Of a DNA stretch of 64,000 nucleotides, positions 44,854 through 53,628 are shown in pieces. The DNA is from Pseudomonas viridiflava (GTDB lineage: Bacteria > Pseudomonadota > Gammaproteobacteria > Pseudomonadales > Pseudomonadaceae): positions 248,001 through 312,000 of the forward strand of contig NZ_UWFA01000383.1 of assembly GCF_900601905.1 (NCBI RefSeq), read 5' to 3'. Under the pieces are notes generated by a model. The model saw nothing but the letters and a program-made list of their open reading frames with translations, made no database searches and was not told the DNA's origin. The translations under genes and the position numbers were made by a program. The first letter of the stretch is position 1, and the number at the start of each line of letters is the position of its first letter.

Positions 44854-46092
44854 TTACTTGGGTTGCAGGGCTTCGCGCACCGCTTTCACATCGCTGCTGG
44901 ACACGGCCGGTGCCGCGTTGCCCCAGCTGTTGCGCACATAGGTCAGCACATTGGCGACGTTGTCATCTGACAGCGCCCAGGCCAGTGAAGGCATGGCCGG
45001 AGCGGTTGGCGCGGCATCGGTGGCACCGGCGCGGCTGCCAGCCAGCACCACGCGGATCATTGACGAGGCATCGGCGTTGTTGACCAGGGGCGCCATGGCC
45101 AGTTTCGGGAACAGGTTCTCGGCACCTTCGCCATTGCCGACATGACACGCAGAGCAACGGTCGGCGTAGATCATTTTGCCTGCAACCATGGCCGGGTCCT
45201 TGGCATCCAGTGCCTTGGGTACTTCAGCGGGTTTGGCGCCATCCTTGAGGTACACGGCAACCGCCATCAGGTCGGCATCCTGCCAGTGCTGGGACGAGTG
45301 CTCGACTTCTTCGGCCATCGGGCCGGAAGCGATGTCGAAGCGGTTGGCACCGGTTTTCAGGTACTTGACGATGTCGTCCTCGGTCCAGCTGCCGATACCC
45401 TTATGCGCATCGGACGTGATGTTCGGCGCCACCCAGTTCTGTAGATTGGCCCCGGTAAGGAACTGATCGTTCTTGTCGCCACCGGTCAGGCCTTTAGGGG
45501 TGTGACAGGTGCCACAGTGCCCCAGGCCCTCCACCAGATAAGCCCCCCGATTCCACTGTTCGGACTTCCGCGGGTTGGCCTTGAATTCGCCTTCCTTGAA
45601 GTTCATCAGGTTCCAGGCCAGCAGGCTGGTGCGCACGTTGAACGGGAAGGGCAGCTGGTTGGTTTCAACCTTGTTGTCCACCGCGTCAATGGTTTGCAGG
45701 TAGGCCCAGATCGCCTGATTATCCTGGCGCGTGACTTTGGTGTAGGCGGTGTAAGGCATGGCCCCATACAGACGCTTGCCGTCCAGGCCGTGGCCCTTGG
45801 ACATGGCGCTCTGGAAATCCTCGAAGCTCCAGCGGCCGATACCCGTCACCGGATCCGGCGTGATGTTCGCCCCGAGCAATTTGCCAAATGGCGTATCCAG
45901 CACCACGCCGCCGGAGAACGCGGCTTTACCCGGCAAGGTGTGGCAGGCGGTGCAGTCGCCCACTGTCGACAGGTAGCGGCCTTTTTCCACCAGGTTGTAA
46001 GAATCGCCACCGGTACCGGCCTGCGCGACGTTGACGCTGACGTTCAAAGCCAGGGCCAGTACGCCGACGCTGAAAGAGAGGAGAGTCTTCAT
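44854..46092 (-). CDS. Triheme cytochrome c subunit of a membrane-bound gluconate/alcohol-type dehydrogenase
   Basis: A 412-aa periplasmic cytochrome c with signal peptide (residues 1-25, ending AQA). Three c-type heme sites are present: CTACH (C47-H51), CGTCH (C193-H197) and CSACH (C313-H317), each with downstream Met ligands. This triheme layout is the cytochrome subunit of GMC-type dehydrogenase complexes (gluconate 2-dehydrogenase, fructose or sorbitol dehydrogenase), passing electrons from the flavoprotein to ubiquinone. It is the third gene of the operon, overlapping the flavoprotein gene by four bases. Confidence 0.93.
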   Translation of the reverse strand: MKTLLSFSVGVLALALNVSVNVAQAGTGGDSYNLVEKGRYLSTVGDCTACHTLPGKAAFSGGVVLDTPFGKLLGANITPDPVTGIGRWSFEDFQSAMSKGHGLDGKRLYGAMPYTAYTKVTRQDNQAIWAYLQTIDAVDNKVETNQLPFPFNVRTSLLAWNLMNFKEGEFKANPRKSEQWNRGAYLVEGLGHCGTCHTPKGLTGGDKNDQFLTGANLQNWVAPNITSDAHKGIGSWTEDDIVKYLKTGANRFDIASGPMAEEVEHSSQHWQDADLMAVAVYLKDGAKPAEVPKALDAKDPAMVAGKMIYADRCSACHVGNGEGAENLFPKLAMAPLVNNADASSMIRVVLAGSRAGATDAAPTAPAMPSLAWALSDDNVANVLTYVRNSWGNAAPAVSSSDVKAVREALQPK

Positions 46093-47852
46093 ACCGGGAT
46101 CATCTCCCCAGGGCGCTTCAGGTAACGGGTGCGGATCGCGTCGGCGGCCTTGAAAGCCAGTGCCGCCACGGTGCCAGTGGGGTTGTAGCCCGGGTTCTGC
46201 GGGAAGGCTGAAGAGCCGACTACAAACAGATTCGGCACGTCCCAGACTTGCAGGTATTTGTTCACCGAACTGGTCTTGGGGTCTGCGCCCATGATGAAGC
46301 CGCCAACAATGTGCGACGACTGATAGGGCGAGCTGTTCCAGTGTCCGGTCTGGGCGCTGTCGACCATCTGCAGCGGGTTCATGCTCTTGGCAATCTCGTG
46401 GACTTTGCCGGTGACGTAGGCCGCCATCTTGCGGTCGTTCTCCGGGAAGTCGAAGGTGATGCGCAACAGCGCACGCCCCAGCGGATCCTTGTAGGTCGGG
46501 TCCAGCGACAGGTAGTTGCCGCGCATTGCATAGCTGCTGGCTTCACAGCCAATGGACATGGTGCTGGCGTAGCTCTTGACGGTGGCCTGCTTCCATTTCG
46601 AACCCCAGCTCGGGGTGCCAGGTGGTACGGGCCGCGCGTCGATGGGCGCTGCGCCAATGGGCGTGACCCGCGTGCTGCCGCCACCGACGAAACCAAGACC
46701 TGAGTGGTCGAAGTTGTCGTTGTTGAATTCGTCGATGCCCATGCCGATGGCGCCGCCACCGATGAATGGGTTGAAGTTCTTGTCATCGAAGAACAGCTTC
46801 ACGTTGTTGGCGGTCTGGTAGGCGTAGTTGCGGCCTGTGGTGCCGGTATTGGCCACCGGGTCGTAAGGCTTGCCGACGCCGGAGAGCAGCATCAGACGCA
46901 CGTTTTCGAAGATGAAGGCACTAATCACCACCAACTCCGCCGGCTGTTCGAACTCCTCGCCGTTGGCGTCGACAAAGATGATCCCGGTGGCGCGTTTGCC
47001 GCTGCTGTCCATGGTCACGCGCAGCACTTCACAGTTGGTTTTGGCCGTGAAATTCGGCTTGCGAATCAACACCGGCAACACCGTGGTGATCGCGCTGGCC
47101 TTGGAATAGTTGGCGCAACCGTAGTTGGTGCAGAACCCGCAGAAGGTGCAGGCGCCCATCTTCACGCCCAGGGAGTTGGTGTAAGCGCGTGAGGCCAGTG
47201 CCGAGGGCACCGGGAAGGGTTTGTAGCCAAGGTTTTTCGCGGCTTCGGCGAACAGGGTGGGTGCGTAGGTCTGCTCGGTCGGCGGGTTCGGGTACTCTTC
47301 CGAACGCGCACCTTCAAACGTGTTGCCGCCTTCCTGGATCACGCCCTTGATATTGCCAGCTTTGCCGGACACGCCCGCGAGGCGGTCGAACTTGGTGTAG
47401 AACGGCTCCATCTCTTCCCAGTCGGTGCCCCAGTCCTGCAGGGTCAATTCCGGCGACAGCTCTTTGCCGTAACGCTCGGTCAGGTGGCTGTGCAGGCGGA
47501 ACTCGTTGGGCTGGAAGCGAAAGGTGATCCCCGCCCAGTGGTTGCCCGCGCCGCCAGTGCCGTTGCCGGGGTGGAACGAACCCCACGAGCGCATCGGCAG
47601 GGCGGTTTCGGTGACGTTGTTGCGCACGGTGCAAGTGTTCTGTCTTGTGCGCAGCATCAATTCCTGACGGCGCGAATAGCGCAGCTCGTCGGTGGCCGAG
47701 GCGATGTTGAAGTCGGCGGCCGTGTCGCGCCAGGGGCCACGTTCGAAGCCCATCACGCTCAAGCCTTCATCGGCCAGTTCGTTGGCGATGATAGATCCGG
47801 CCCAGCCGAGTCCGACAACCACCACATCGGTGGACGGTAGTTTTCTAGCCAT
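46089..47852 (-). CDS. GMC-type FAD flavoprotein, gluconate 2-dehydrogenase large subunit-like
   Basis: A 587-aa GMC-fold flavoprotein. FAD motif VVVGLGWAGSIIANELADEGL at residues 10-30, GAGNHWAGITFRF in the flavin region, the cysteine-rich stretch CTFCGFCTNYGCAN (about 243-256), which is typical of dehydrogenase-complex subunits and could bind a cluster, and SSAFPQNPGYNPTGTVAALA at the C-terminus with the conserved Asn. No signal peptide: such subunits are exported together with the Tat-bearing small subunit. Gluconate to 2-ketogluconate oxidation is the likely reaction in a pseudomonad; other sugars or polyols are not excluded. Confidence 0.9.
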   Translation of the reverse strand: MARKLPSTDVVVVGLGWAGSIIANELADEGLSVMGFERGPWRDTAADFNIASATDELRYSRRQELMLRTRQNTCTVRNNVTETALPMRSWGSFHPGNGTGGAGNHWAGITFRFQPNEFRLHSHLTERYGKELSPELTLQDWGTDWEEMEPFYTKFDRLAGVSGKAGNIKGVIQEGGNTFEGARSEEYPNPPTEQTYAPTLFAEAAKNLGYKPFPVPSALASRAYTNSLGVKMGACTFCGFCTNYGCANYSKASAITTVLPVLIRKPNFTAKTNCEVLRVTMDSSGKRATGIIFVDANGEEFEQPAELVVISAFIFENVRLMLLSGVGKPYDPVANTGTTGRNYAYQTANNVKLFFDDKNFNPFIGGGAIGMGIDEFNNDNFDHSGLGFVGGGSTRVTPIGAAPIDARPVPPGTPSWGSKWKQATVKSYASTMSIGCEASSYAMRGNYLSLDPTYKDPLGRALLRITFDFPENDRKMAAYVTGKVHEIAKSMNPLQMVDSAQTGHWNSSPYQSSHIVGGFIMGADPKTSSVNKYLQVWDVPNLFVVGSSAFPQNPGYNPTGTVAALAFKAADAIRTRYLKRPGEMIPV

Positions 47853-47857
47853 GTCGA

Positions 47858-48607
47858 TTAACCCTTCTTGTTCCAGGCGGAGCTGCCGATGATCGATATC
47901 GGGGTGAGGTCCAGCTTCTGGTTATGCAGGCCGATGTAGTCGCGGTAGTCATAACGGGCGCCGGGGAAACCGATCATTTTCCACGACACCATGTCGCGGT
48001 TGCCGCCATAGATCGGGTCAGCGAAAAAGCCTTCCATGGTGTTGCCCAGCACTTGCTGAAAGAACAGTTTGGCGTCGATGCCGTCCAGCTCGATGGCGCC
48101 TTTCTCAAGGTCGGCCAGCACCTTGTCGCGCTCTTCATTGCCCAGGGCGCTGAAGTTTTTCTGCCAGTTTTTATGGCAGTAGGCGGTCAGGCCCGCGATG
48201 CCCAGGCGGTAGCGCTGCTGCGGGACCAGAGGCGATTGATCGCCCTGCATGGCCGTGCCTTTTTCGAATGGGCCCTGCATGTACAGACGGTCGAAGGTGC
48301 CGTATTCCCCGGCCAGTTGACGGTCGATGAACACCGCACAACCGGCGTCCTTGCCGCTGACACTCAGGTCGTCGGCAGGGATCAGACGCTCGACGATGGC
48401 TTCCACTTCCCGGGCTTCGTCAGCCGTGAAGAACTGCCAGCCCGGCGTCTGGTAATGCATCGGACCGTTGTGATCGAAAGGTACCCATTGCGGCACACCG
48501 GTCAGGGTGGCGGCCTTGGCGCTGGCGGCGGCACCCACGGCGAGTGTCGTGGCGGAGGAGAAGAGGAGTTGGCGGCGGGTGAAACCTTTCGCGGGTTTGT
48601 CAGTCAT
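47858..48607 (-). CDS. Gluconate 2-dehydrogenase subunit 3 family protein (Tat-exported small subunit)
   Basis: A 249-aa small subunit. The N-terminus has a twin-arginine motif, FTRRQLLFSSATTL (R11 R12) followed by a hydrophobic stretch, so it is exported folded and should carry the flavoprotein with it. The body (WQFFTADEAREVEAIVERLIPAD, and DGIDAKLFFQQVLGNTMEGFFADPIYGGN) fits PF13618. First gene of the three-gene operon, five bases before the flavoprotein gene. A palindrome about 85 bases upstream (48692-48711) may be a regulator site. Confidence 0.92.
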   Translation of the reverse strand: MTDKPAKGFTRRQLLFSSATTLAVGAAASAKAATLTGVPQWVPFDHNGPMHYQTPGWQFFTADEAREVEAIVERLIPADDLSVSGKDAGCAVFIDRQLAGEYGTFDRLYMQGPFEKGTAMQGDQSPLVPQQRYRLGIAGLTAYCHKNWQKNFSALGNEERDKVLADLEKGAIELDGIDAKLFFQQVLGNTMEGFFADPIYGGNRDMVSWKMIGFPGARYDYRDYIGLHNQKLDLTPISIIGSSAWNKKG

Positions 48608-48691
48608 TCAGGAGGCTCCTGCGAAGGCTTGCAACGACAACACCCGTCACTTCCCCGAGGGAATGCACTTCGCGGTCAAAACACGGTTTTT

Positions 48692-48711
48692 TTGCCTGGC
48701 ATGCCGGGCAA
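48692..48711. promoter_or_regulatory. Palindrome upstream of the dehydrogenase operon
   Basis: TTGCCTGGCATGCCGGGCAA, symmetric except for one pair, 85 bases before the small-subunit start. Possible operator for a sugar-acid regulator; no regulator gene is adjacent. Confidence 0.4.
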
Positions 48712-49023
48712 GCGAAATCTCACGAATGGGTGTGACATTAAGTCTCTGGCAATGCAGCGCGGACATGGCGCACGCTAAGCGGGGAACAGCCAGTTTCTGA
48801 GTCATCTTTTCCATACGCTGCGCCATCATAAATGTGTTGCCAAAGATTTCTCCGGCATCATTTCGCAAATTACCTTTGCGCGATTGGTAACAATCCGTCC
48901 GGTTTTCTTACCGTTCACTCCTCACAACGCAAGACAATCCTCCCTGAACAGGCACTTCTTGGTATCGTGCGCACCCTGTTGAGCGTTGAAATGTTTTCTC
49001 ACAGATATTTCGACCAGTGCCCA
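48712..49023. other. Gene-free interval between two divergent genes
   Basis: About 310 bases between the dehydrogenase operon and the PBP2 hairpin, A+T-richer than the neighbours around 48820-48920. No open frame with a family or ribosome binding site stands out; promoters for both flanking units are expected here. Confidence 0.4.
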
Positions 49024-49112
49024 TGTAGGAGCTCACGAGCAGCGCGAGGCAGCGATAGCGATCCGCCAGATACACCGCCATCGCTGCCTCGCGCTGCTCG
49101 TGAGCTCCTACA
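49024..49112. repeat. Perfect 33-bp inverted repeat (long hairpin) upstream of the PBP2 gene
   Basis: Arms 49024-49056 and 49080-49112 are exact reverse complements, beginning TGTAGGAGCTCACGAGC and ending GCTCCTACA, with a 23-base loop. The end sequence TGTAGGAGC links it to Pseudomonas REP elements, but arms this long and without any mismatch are unusual. It ends 59 bases before the PBP2 start, so it should fold in the mRNA leader unless the promoter lies beyond it. Confidence 0.9.
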
Positions 49113-49171
49113 AGAAAGCACCTCAATTCAGCAAATCGTTAATTTTTGTTATTCACCGAGAAGCTTCAGAA

Positions 49172-51061
49172 ATGCCCGATCCAATTCCGCTGAAGGATCA
49201 CGAAAAAGATGCGCAACTGGTCAATCGTCGACTGATTGCCTGCGCGTTGCTCGTGGGCCTGTTGAGCATCTGTCTGGTGGCCAGGATGTATTTTCTGCAG
49301 GTCACCGAGTTCGCCTATCACTCGACCATCTCCGAAAACAACCGCGTGCATGTGTTGCCGATCCCGCCTGAGCGCGGATTGATCTACGACCGCAATGGTG
49401 TGGTGCTGGCGGACAATCGACCCAGTTTCAACATGACCCTGACCCGCGAACGGGCCGGGGACTGGCACAAGGTTATCGATGAAGTCATGGTGCTGCTCAA
49501 GCTGCCGGAAGAAGAGCGCATCCTGTTCGACAAGGACCTCAAACAGGTCCGTCACCCGTTCGAACCGGTGACGCTATTGTACGAGCTGACCGAAGAGCAG
49601 ATCGCAACACTGGCGGTCAATCAGTACCTGTTGCCGGGTATCGATGTGGAGCCACAGTTCGTGCGTCATTATCCGCTGGGCGCGCATTTCGCCCATTCCA
49701 TCGGCTATGTCGGGCGCATCAACGAGAAAGAAGCCAGGCAGCTGGACTCGGTGGAGTATCGCGGCACGCAATCGATCGGCAAGACCGGCATCGAGCGCTT
49801 CTACGAATCGCAGTTGCACGGCACCGTGGGTTACGAGGAAGTCGAGACCAATGCCCAGGGCCGCGTGTTGCGGGTGCTCAAGCACACCGACCCGATCCCC
49901 GGCAAAAACATCACGCTGAGCCTGGATATCCATCTGCAGGAAGCGGCCGAAGAGGCTCTGGGCGATCGCCGCGGATCAGTGGTGGCGCTGGATCCGGCCA
50001 CCGGCCAGGTTCTGGCGATGGTCAGCAAGCCGAGCTTTGACCCGAACCTGTTCGTCACCGGCATCAGCTTCAAGGAATACGCCGCACTGCGCGACTCCAT
50101 CGACCGGCCGCTGTTCAACCGGGTGCTGCGCGGTCTGTATGCGCCGGGCTCGACCATCAAACCGGAAGTGGCGATTGCCGGGCTGGATAGCGGCGTGGTC
50201 AATGCCGGGACCAAAGTCTTCGACCCCGGTTACTTCCAGTTGCCGGACTTCGATCACAAATACCGCAACTGGAACCACAGCGGTGATGGCTGGGTGGACA
50301 TGGACGCCGCCATCATGCGCTCCAATGACACCTACTTTTATACCCTGGCCCACAAGCTGGGCATCGACCGTATGTACGACTACATGACCATGTTCGGCCT
50401 GGGCCAGAAGGTCTCGCTGGACATGTTCGAGGAGTCGGCGGGGTTGATGCCGTCCCGTGAGTGGAAGCGCGCCACCCGGCGTCAGGCCTGGTTCCCGGGG
50501 GAGACGGTGATCCTCGGCATTGGTCAGGGCTATATGCAAGTCACGCCGCTGCAACTGGCGCAGGCCACCTCGCTGATTGCCAACAAAGGCGTGTGGGTGC
50601 GTCCGCACTTGGCCATGGAAGTCGGCGGCACCGCGCCAGTGGACGAGCACCCGATGCCCAATATCGTGCTGCATGATCCCAATGAGTGGAATCAGGTCAA
50701 CATCGGCATGCAGATGGTCATGCACGACCCACGGGGCATCGCTCGGGCAGCAGCCCAGGGCGCACAATACCGCATCGCGGGCAAAAGCGGCACCGCGCAG
50801 GTGGTGGCGATCAAGCAGGGTGAACGCTACAACCGCTTGAAAACTCTCGAACGCAATCGGGACAACGCGCTGTTCGTCGGTTTTGCGCCGGCCGAGCATC
50901 CGAAGATCGTGGTGTCGGTGATGATCGAAAACGGCGAGGCGGGTGGTCGCGTGGCAGGGCCGGTGGTGCGGCAGATTCTTGATGCGTGGTTGCTGGATAA
51001 AGACGGCAAGTTGAAGGCGCCGGAGGTGGCAGCGGTAAAGCCTGGGGCGCCGCATGTTTAG
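49172..51061 (+). CDS. mrdA: Penicillin-binding protein 2 (elongasome transpeptidase)
   Basis: A 629-aa class B PBP, cross-linking peptidoglycan during cell elongation in the periplasm. Transmembrane anchor at about residues 21-42, PBP dimerisation domain (PERGLIYDRNGVVLADNRPSF) and a transpeptidase domain with all motifs: S327-x-x-K330 (GSTIKPE), S384-N-D and K538-S-G-T. The ATG at 49172 begins MPDPIPLKDHEKDAQ; the frame open upstream reads through the hairpin and is discounted. rodA/mrdB and rlpA, normally next to mrdA, are absent here, so this may be a second PBP2 paralogue. Confidence 0.93.
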   Translation: MPDPIPLKDHEKDAQLVNRRLIACALLVGLLSICLVARMYFLQVTEFAYHSTISENNRVHVLPIPPERGLIYDRNGVVLADNRPSFNMTLTRERAGDWHKVIDEVMVLLKLPEEERILFDKDLKQVRHPFEPVTLLYELTEEQIATLAVNQYLLPGIDVEPQFVRHYPLGAHFAHSIGYVGRINEKEARQLDSVEYRGTQSIGKTGIERFYESQLHGTVGYEEVETNAQGRVLRVLKHTDPIPGKNITLSLDIHLQEAAEEALGDRRGSVVALDPATGQVLAMVSKPSFDPNLFVTGISFKEYAALRDSIDRPLFNRVLRGLYAPGSTIKPEVAIAGLDSGVVNAGTKVFDPGYFQLPDFDHKYRNWNHSGDGWVDMDAAIMRSNDTYFYTLAHKLGIDRMYDYMTMFGLGQKVSLDMFEESAGLMPSREWKRATRRQAWFPGETVILGIGQGYMQVTPLQLAQATSLIANKGVWVRPHLAMEVGGTAPVDEHPMPNIVLHDPNEWNQVNIGMQMVMHDPRGIARAAAQGAQYRIAGKSGTAQVVAIKQGERYNRLKTLERNRDNALFVGFAPAEHPKIVVSVMIENGEAGGRVAGPVVRQILDAWLLDKDGKLKAPEVAAVKPGAPHV

Positions 51062-51080
51062 TTTGTTTGAAATGCGACCT

Positions 51081-51583
51081 GTTGGAGCGAGGCTTGCCCG
51101 CGAAGAATGATAACGCGGTGTGCCTGATGCACCCCGGCGCCTGATTCGCGGGCAAGCACCGCTCCCACAAAAACACTGTGCCCGTTGGAGCGAGGCTTGC
51201 CCGCGAAGAACGATAACGCGGTGTGCCTGATGCACCACAGCGCCTGATTCGCGGGCAAGCACCGCTCCCACAAAAACACTGTGCCCGTTGGAGCGAGGCT
51301 TGCCCGCGAAGAATGATAACGCGGTGTGCCTGATGCACCACAGCGCCTGATTCGCGGGCAAGCACCACTCCCACAAAAACACTGTGCCCGTTGGAGCGAG
51401 GCTTGCCCGCGAAGAACGATAACGCGGTGTGCCTGATGCACCCATAGCGCCTCATTCGCGGGCAAGCACCGCTCCCACAAAAACACTGTGCCCGTTGGAG
51501 CGAGTCTTGCCCGCGAAGAACGATAACGCGGTGTGCCTGATGCACCCATAGCGCCTCATTCGCGGGCAAGCCTCGCTCCAACA
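51081..51583. repeat. Five tandem REPIN units, period 103-104 bp
   Basis: Units begin with GTTGGAGCGAGGCTTGCCCGC at 51081, 51184, 51287, 51390 and 51494, each ending in the inverted arm GCGGGCAAGCACCGCTCCCAC and joined by AAAAACACTGTGCCC. The last unit ends CAAGCCTCGCTCCAAC instead. Internal loops differ by a few bases (AATGA/AACGA; CCACAGCGCCTGATT against CCATAGCGCCTCATT), so the array arose by local duplication, not assembly error of one unit. It fills the space between mrdA and poxB. Confidence 0.93.
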
Positions 51584-51680
51584 GATCCCCATAGGAACTG
51601 TCCGCCCCAGCGCGGGTCGATCACTGATGCGTGCCACGCCGCTGGCCACGACTTCCATCTGTCTCGACAAGGAAACCAGC

Positions 51681-53399
51681 ATGTCCAGAACCATTGCCGA
51701 TCACCTCGCTCAGACCCTCGCCAGTGCAGGCGTTTCCCGGATTTGGGGAGTTAGCGGCGACAGTCTCAACGGCCTGACCGACAGCCTGGAAAAGCTCGGC
51801 ACTATCCGCTGGATGCACACCCGCCATGAAGAAGTCGCGGCTTTTGCTGCCGGCGCCGAAGCGGCCGCTACCGGTAAACTGGCCGTCTGCGCCGGTAGTT
51901 GCGGGCCGGGAAATCTGCATTTGATCAACGGCCTGTACGACTGCCACCGCAATCAGGTACCGGTGCTGGCCATCGCCGCTCACATCCCGTCCTCGGAAAT
52001 CGGCCTGGGCTATTTTCAGGAAACTCATCCCCAGGAACTGTTCAAGGAATGCAGCCATTTTGTTGAGCTGGTCAGCAACCCGGAGCAATTCCCCCGAGTA
52101 CTCGAACGTGCCCTGCGTGCCGCCATCGGCCAGCGCGGGGTCGCGGTGATTGTGCTACCTGGCGACGTCGCGTTGAGCGATGCCCCGGATGCCCTGGCCA
52201 AATGGCTGGACACGGCGGCCCCGAGCGTGACGCCCGCCGAGCAGGACATCCAGAAGCTCGCCGACACGCTGAACCAATCCAAAGCCATCACGCTGCTCTG
52301 CGGTGCCGGTTGTGCCGGTGCCCATGAGGAGATGGTTGCCCTGGCAGACCGCCTCGGTGCACCGGTCGTGCATGCTCTGCGCGGCAAGCAATACGTGGAA
52401 TACGACAACCCGTTCGACGTCGGGATGACCGGGCTGATCGGGTTCAGTTCGGGCTATCACGCCATGCTGTCCTGCGACACGCTGGTGATTCTCGGCAGTA
52501 GCTTCCCATACCGAAACTTCTACCCGACCGATGCCAACATCATCCAGATCGACATCGACCCCACGGCGATAGGGCGGCGCACACCGATTGACCAGGGGCT
52601 GGTCGGCGGCGTCAAGGAAACCCTGACAGCGCTATTGCCCAAGCTCAATCGCCATGATGACCGACGCTTCCTCGACAAAGCCATCAAGCATTACGCCAAG
52701 GCCCGGGAAGGGCTGGATGACCTGGCGACACCTTCGGCCCCCGGTGAGCCGATTCACCCGCAATACCTGACGCGGCTGATCGATGAGCAGGCCGATGCCG
52801 ACGCCATTTTCAGCGTTGATGTGGGCACGCCGACGATGTGGGCAGCGCGCTATTTGCACATGAACGGCAAGCGCAGTCTGCTGGGATCGTTCAACCACGG
52901 TTCCATGGCCAATGCCATGCCTCAGGCGCTGGGAGCCAAGGCGGCCTATCCGGAACGGCAGGTGATCTCCCTGTGCGGCGATGGCGGACTGTCGATGCTG
53001 ATGGGCGATCTGCTCAGCGTTCGACAACTGGATCTGCCAATCAAGATGGTGGTGTTCAATAACAGTTCACTGGGTTTCGTTGACATGGAAATGAAAGCCG
53101 GCGGTTATGTGCCCCACGGGACTGATTTGTACGAAACCAACTTTGCCGGTATTGCATTGGGCGCAGGCATTCTCGGGATTCGTGTCGAGAGTGCGCAAGA
53201 GTTGCCCGGCGCATTGCGCAAAGCCTTTGATCACCCCGGCCCGGTGCTGGTGGATGTGGTCACTGCAAAACAGGAACTGGGTATCCCGCCGAAAATAAAA
53301 CTCGCTCAGGCCAAAGGCTTCAGCCTGTATATGATGCGTGCGGTATTGAGCGGCAGAGGCGATGAAGTGTTCGAGCTGGTGAAGACCAATTTGCGCTAG
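51681..53399 (+). CDS. poxB: Pyruvate oxidase (pyruvate:ubiquinone oxidoreductase, acetate-forming)
   Basis: A 572-aa thiamine-diphosphate and FAD enzyme that decarboxylates pyruvate to acetate and CO2, giving electrons to ubiquinone at the inner membrane; exactly the length of E. coli PoxB. TPP glutamate in [16 protein letters not shown] (residues about 46-61), central FAD domain, and the TPP/Mg motif [11 protein letters not shown] (from G433) ending FNNSSLGF (N460). The C-terminal tail ([21 protein letters not shown]) matches the amphipathic lipid-activated helix region. AAGGAAACC precedes the ATG at 51681. Confidence 0.93.
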   Translation: MSRTIADHLAQTLASAGVSRIWGVSGDSLNGLTDSLEKLGTIRWMHTRHEEVAAFAAGAEAAATGKLAVCAGSCGPGNLHLINGLYDCHRNQVPVLAIAAHIPSSEIGLGYFQETHPQELFKECSHFVELVSNPEQFPRVLERALRAAIGQRGVAVIVLPGDVALSDAPDALAKWLDTAAPSVTPAEQDIQKLADTLNQSKAITLLCGAGCAGAHEEMVALADRLGAPVVHALRGKQYVEYDNPFDVGMTGLIGFSSGYHAMLSCDTLVILGSSFPYRNFYPTDANIIQIDIDPTAIGRRTPIDQGLVGGVKETLTALLPKLNRHDDRRFLDKAIKHYAKAREGLDDLATPSAPGEPIHPQYLTRLIDEQADADAIFSVDVGTPTMWAARYLHMNGKRSLLGSFNHGSMANAMPQALGAKAAYPERQVISLCGDGGLSMLMGDLLSVRQLDLPIKMVVFNNSSLGFVDMEMKAGGYVPHGTDLYETNFAGIALGAGILGIRVESAQELPGALRKAFDHPGPVLVDVVTAKQELGIPPKIKLAQAKGFSLYMMRAVLSGRGDEVFELVKTNLR

Positions 53400-53412
53400 C
53401 TAACTGCTGAGC

Positions 53413-53486
53413 CTGCGAGCGCTGCTGCAGGCTGCGATTGAAGGTGTGCCAGGCACATCGCTTTCACAGCCTAAGCACCGCCTGCA
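53413..53486. repeat. REPIN, GGCTGCGA family (degenerate)
   Basis: Left arm CTGCTGCAGGCTGCGATTG, right arm CTTTCACAGCCTAAGCACCGCCTGCAG, just after the poxB stop. Confidence 0.65.
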
Positions 53487-53567
53487 GTTTAGGTTTGAAC
53501 TTTAATAAATATATTTATCTCTCGCCTACTATCCTTTTTCACAAAGAGTCAGTAAAACGCGGCAATA

Positions 53568-53588
53568 TGTTCACTGTTTCAGTGAACA
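53568..53588. promoter_or_regulatory. Perfect palindrome upstream of the second chemoreceptor gene
   Basis: TGTTCACTG / CAGTGAACA around TTT, 40 bases before the ATG at 53629. A+T-rich DNA with ATAAATATATTTAT lies 60 bases further upstream. Candidate operator or leader hairpin. Confidence 0.5.
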
Positions 53589-53628
53589 ACTGTACGCCGT
53601 AGTGATCCCTGTATTGGAAGTATTCCCC

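Noticed and set aside
48908..49171. Small open frames and an N-terminal extension of mrdA across the long hairpin
   Set aside because: Both strands give the same peptide stretch (GAHEQREAA...LALLVSSY), which is the footprint of the inverted repeat; PBP2 starts normally at 49172.
49976..51581. Long minus-strand open frames over the mrdA end and the tandem repeats
   Set aside because: They are antisense to mrdA and their repetitive protein sequence comes from the 103-bp REPIN units, not from a gene.
51081..51583. CRISPR-like reading of the tandem array
   Set aside because: Units are 103-104 bp inverted REP pairs with nearly identical 'spacers'; there is no short direct repeat with unique spacers and no cas gene.
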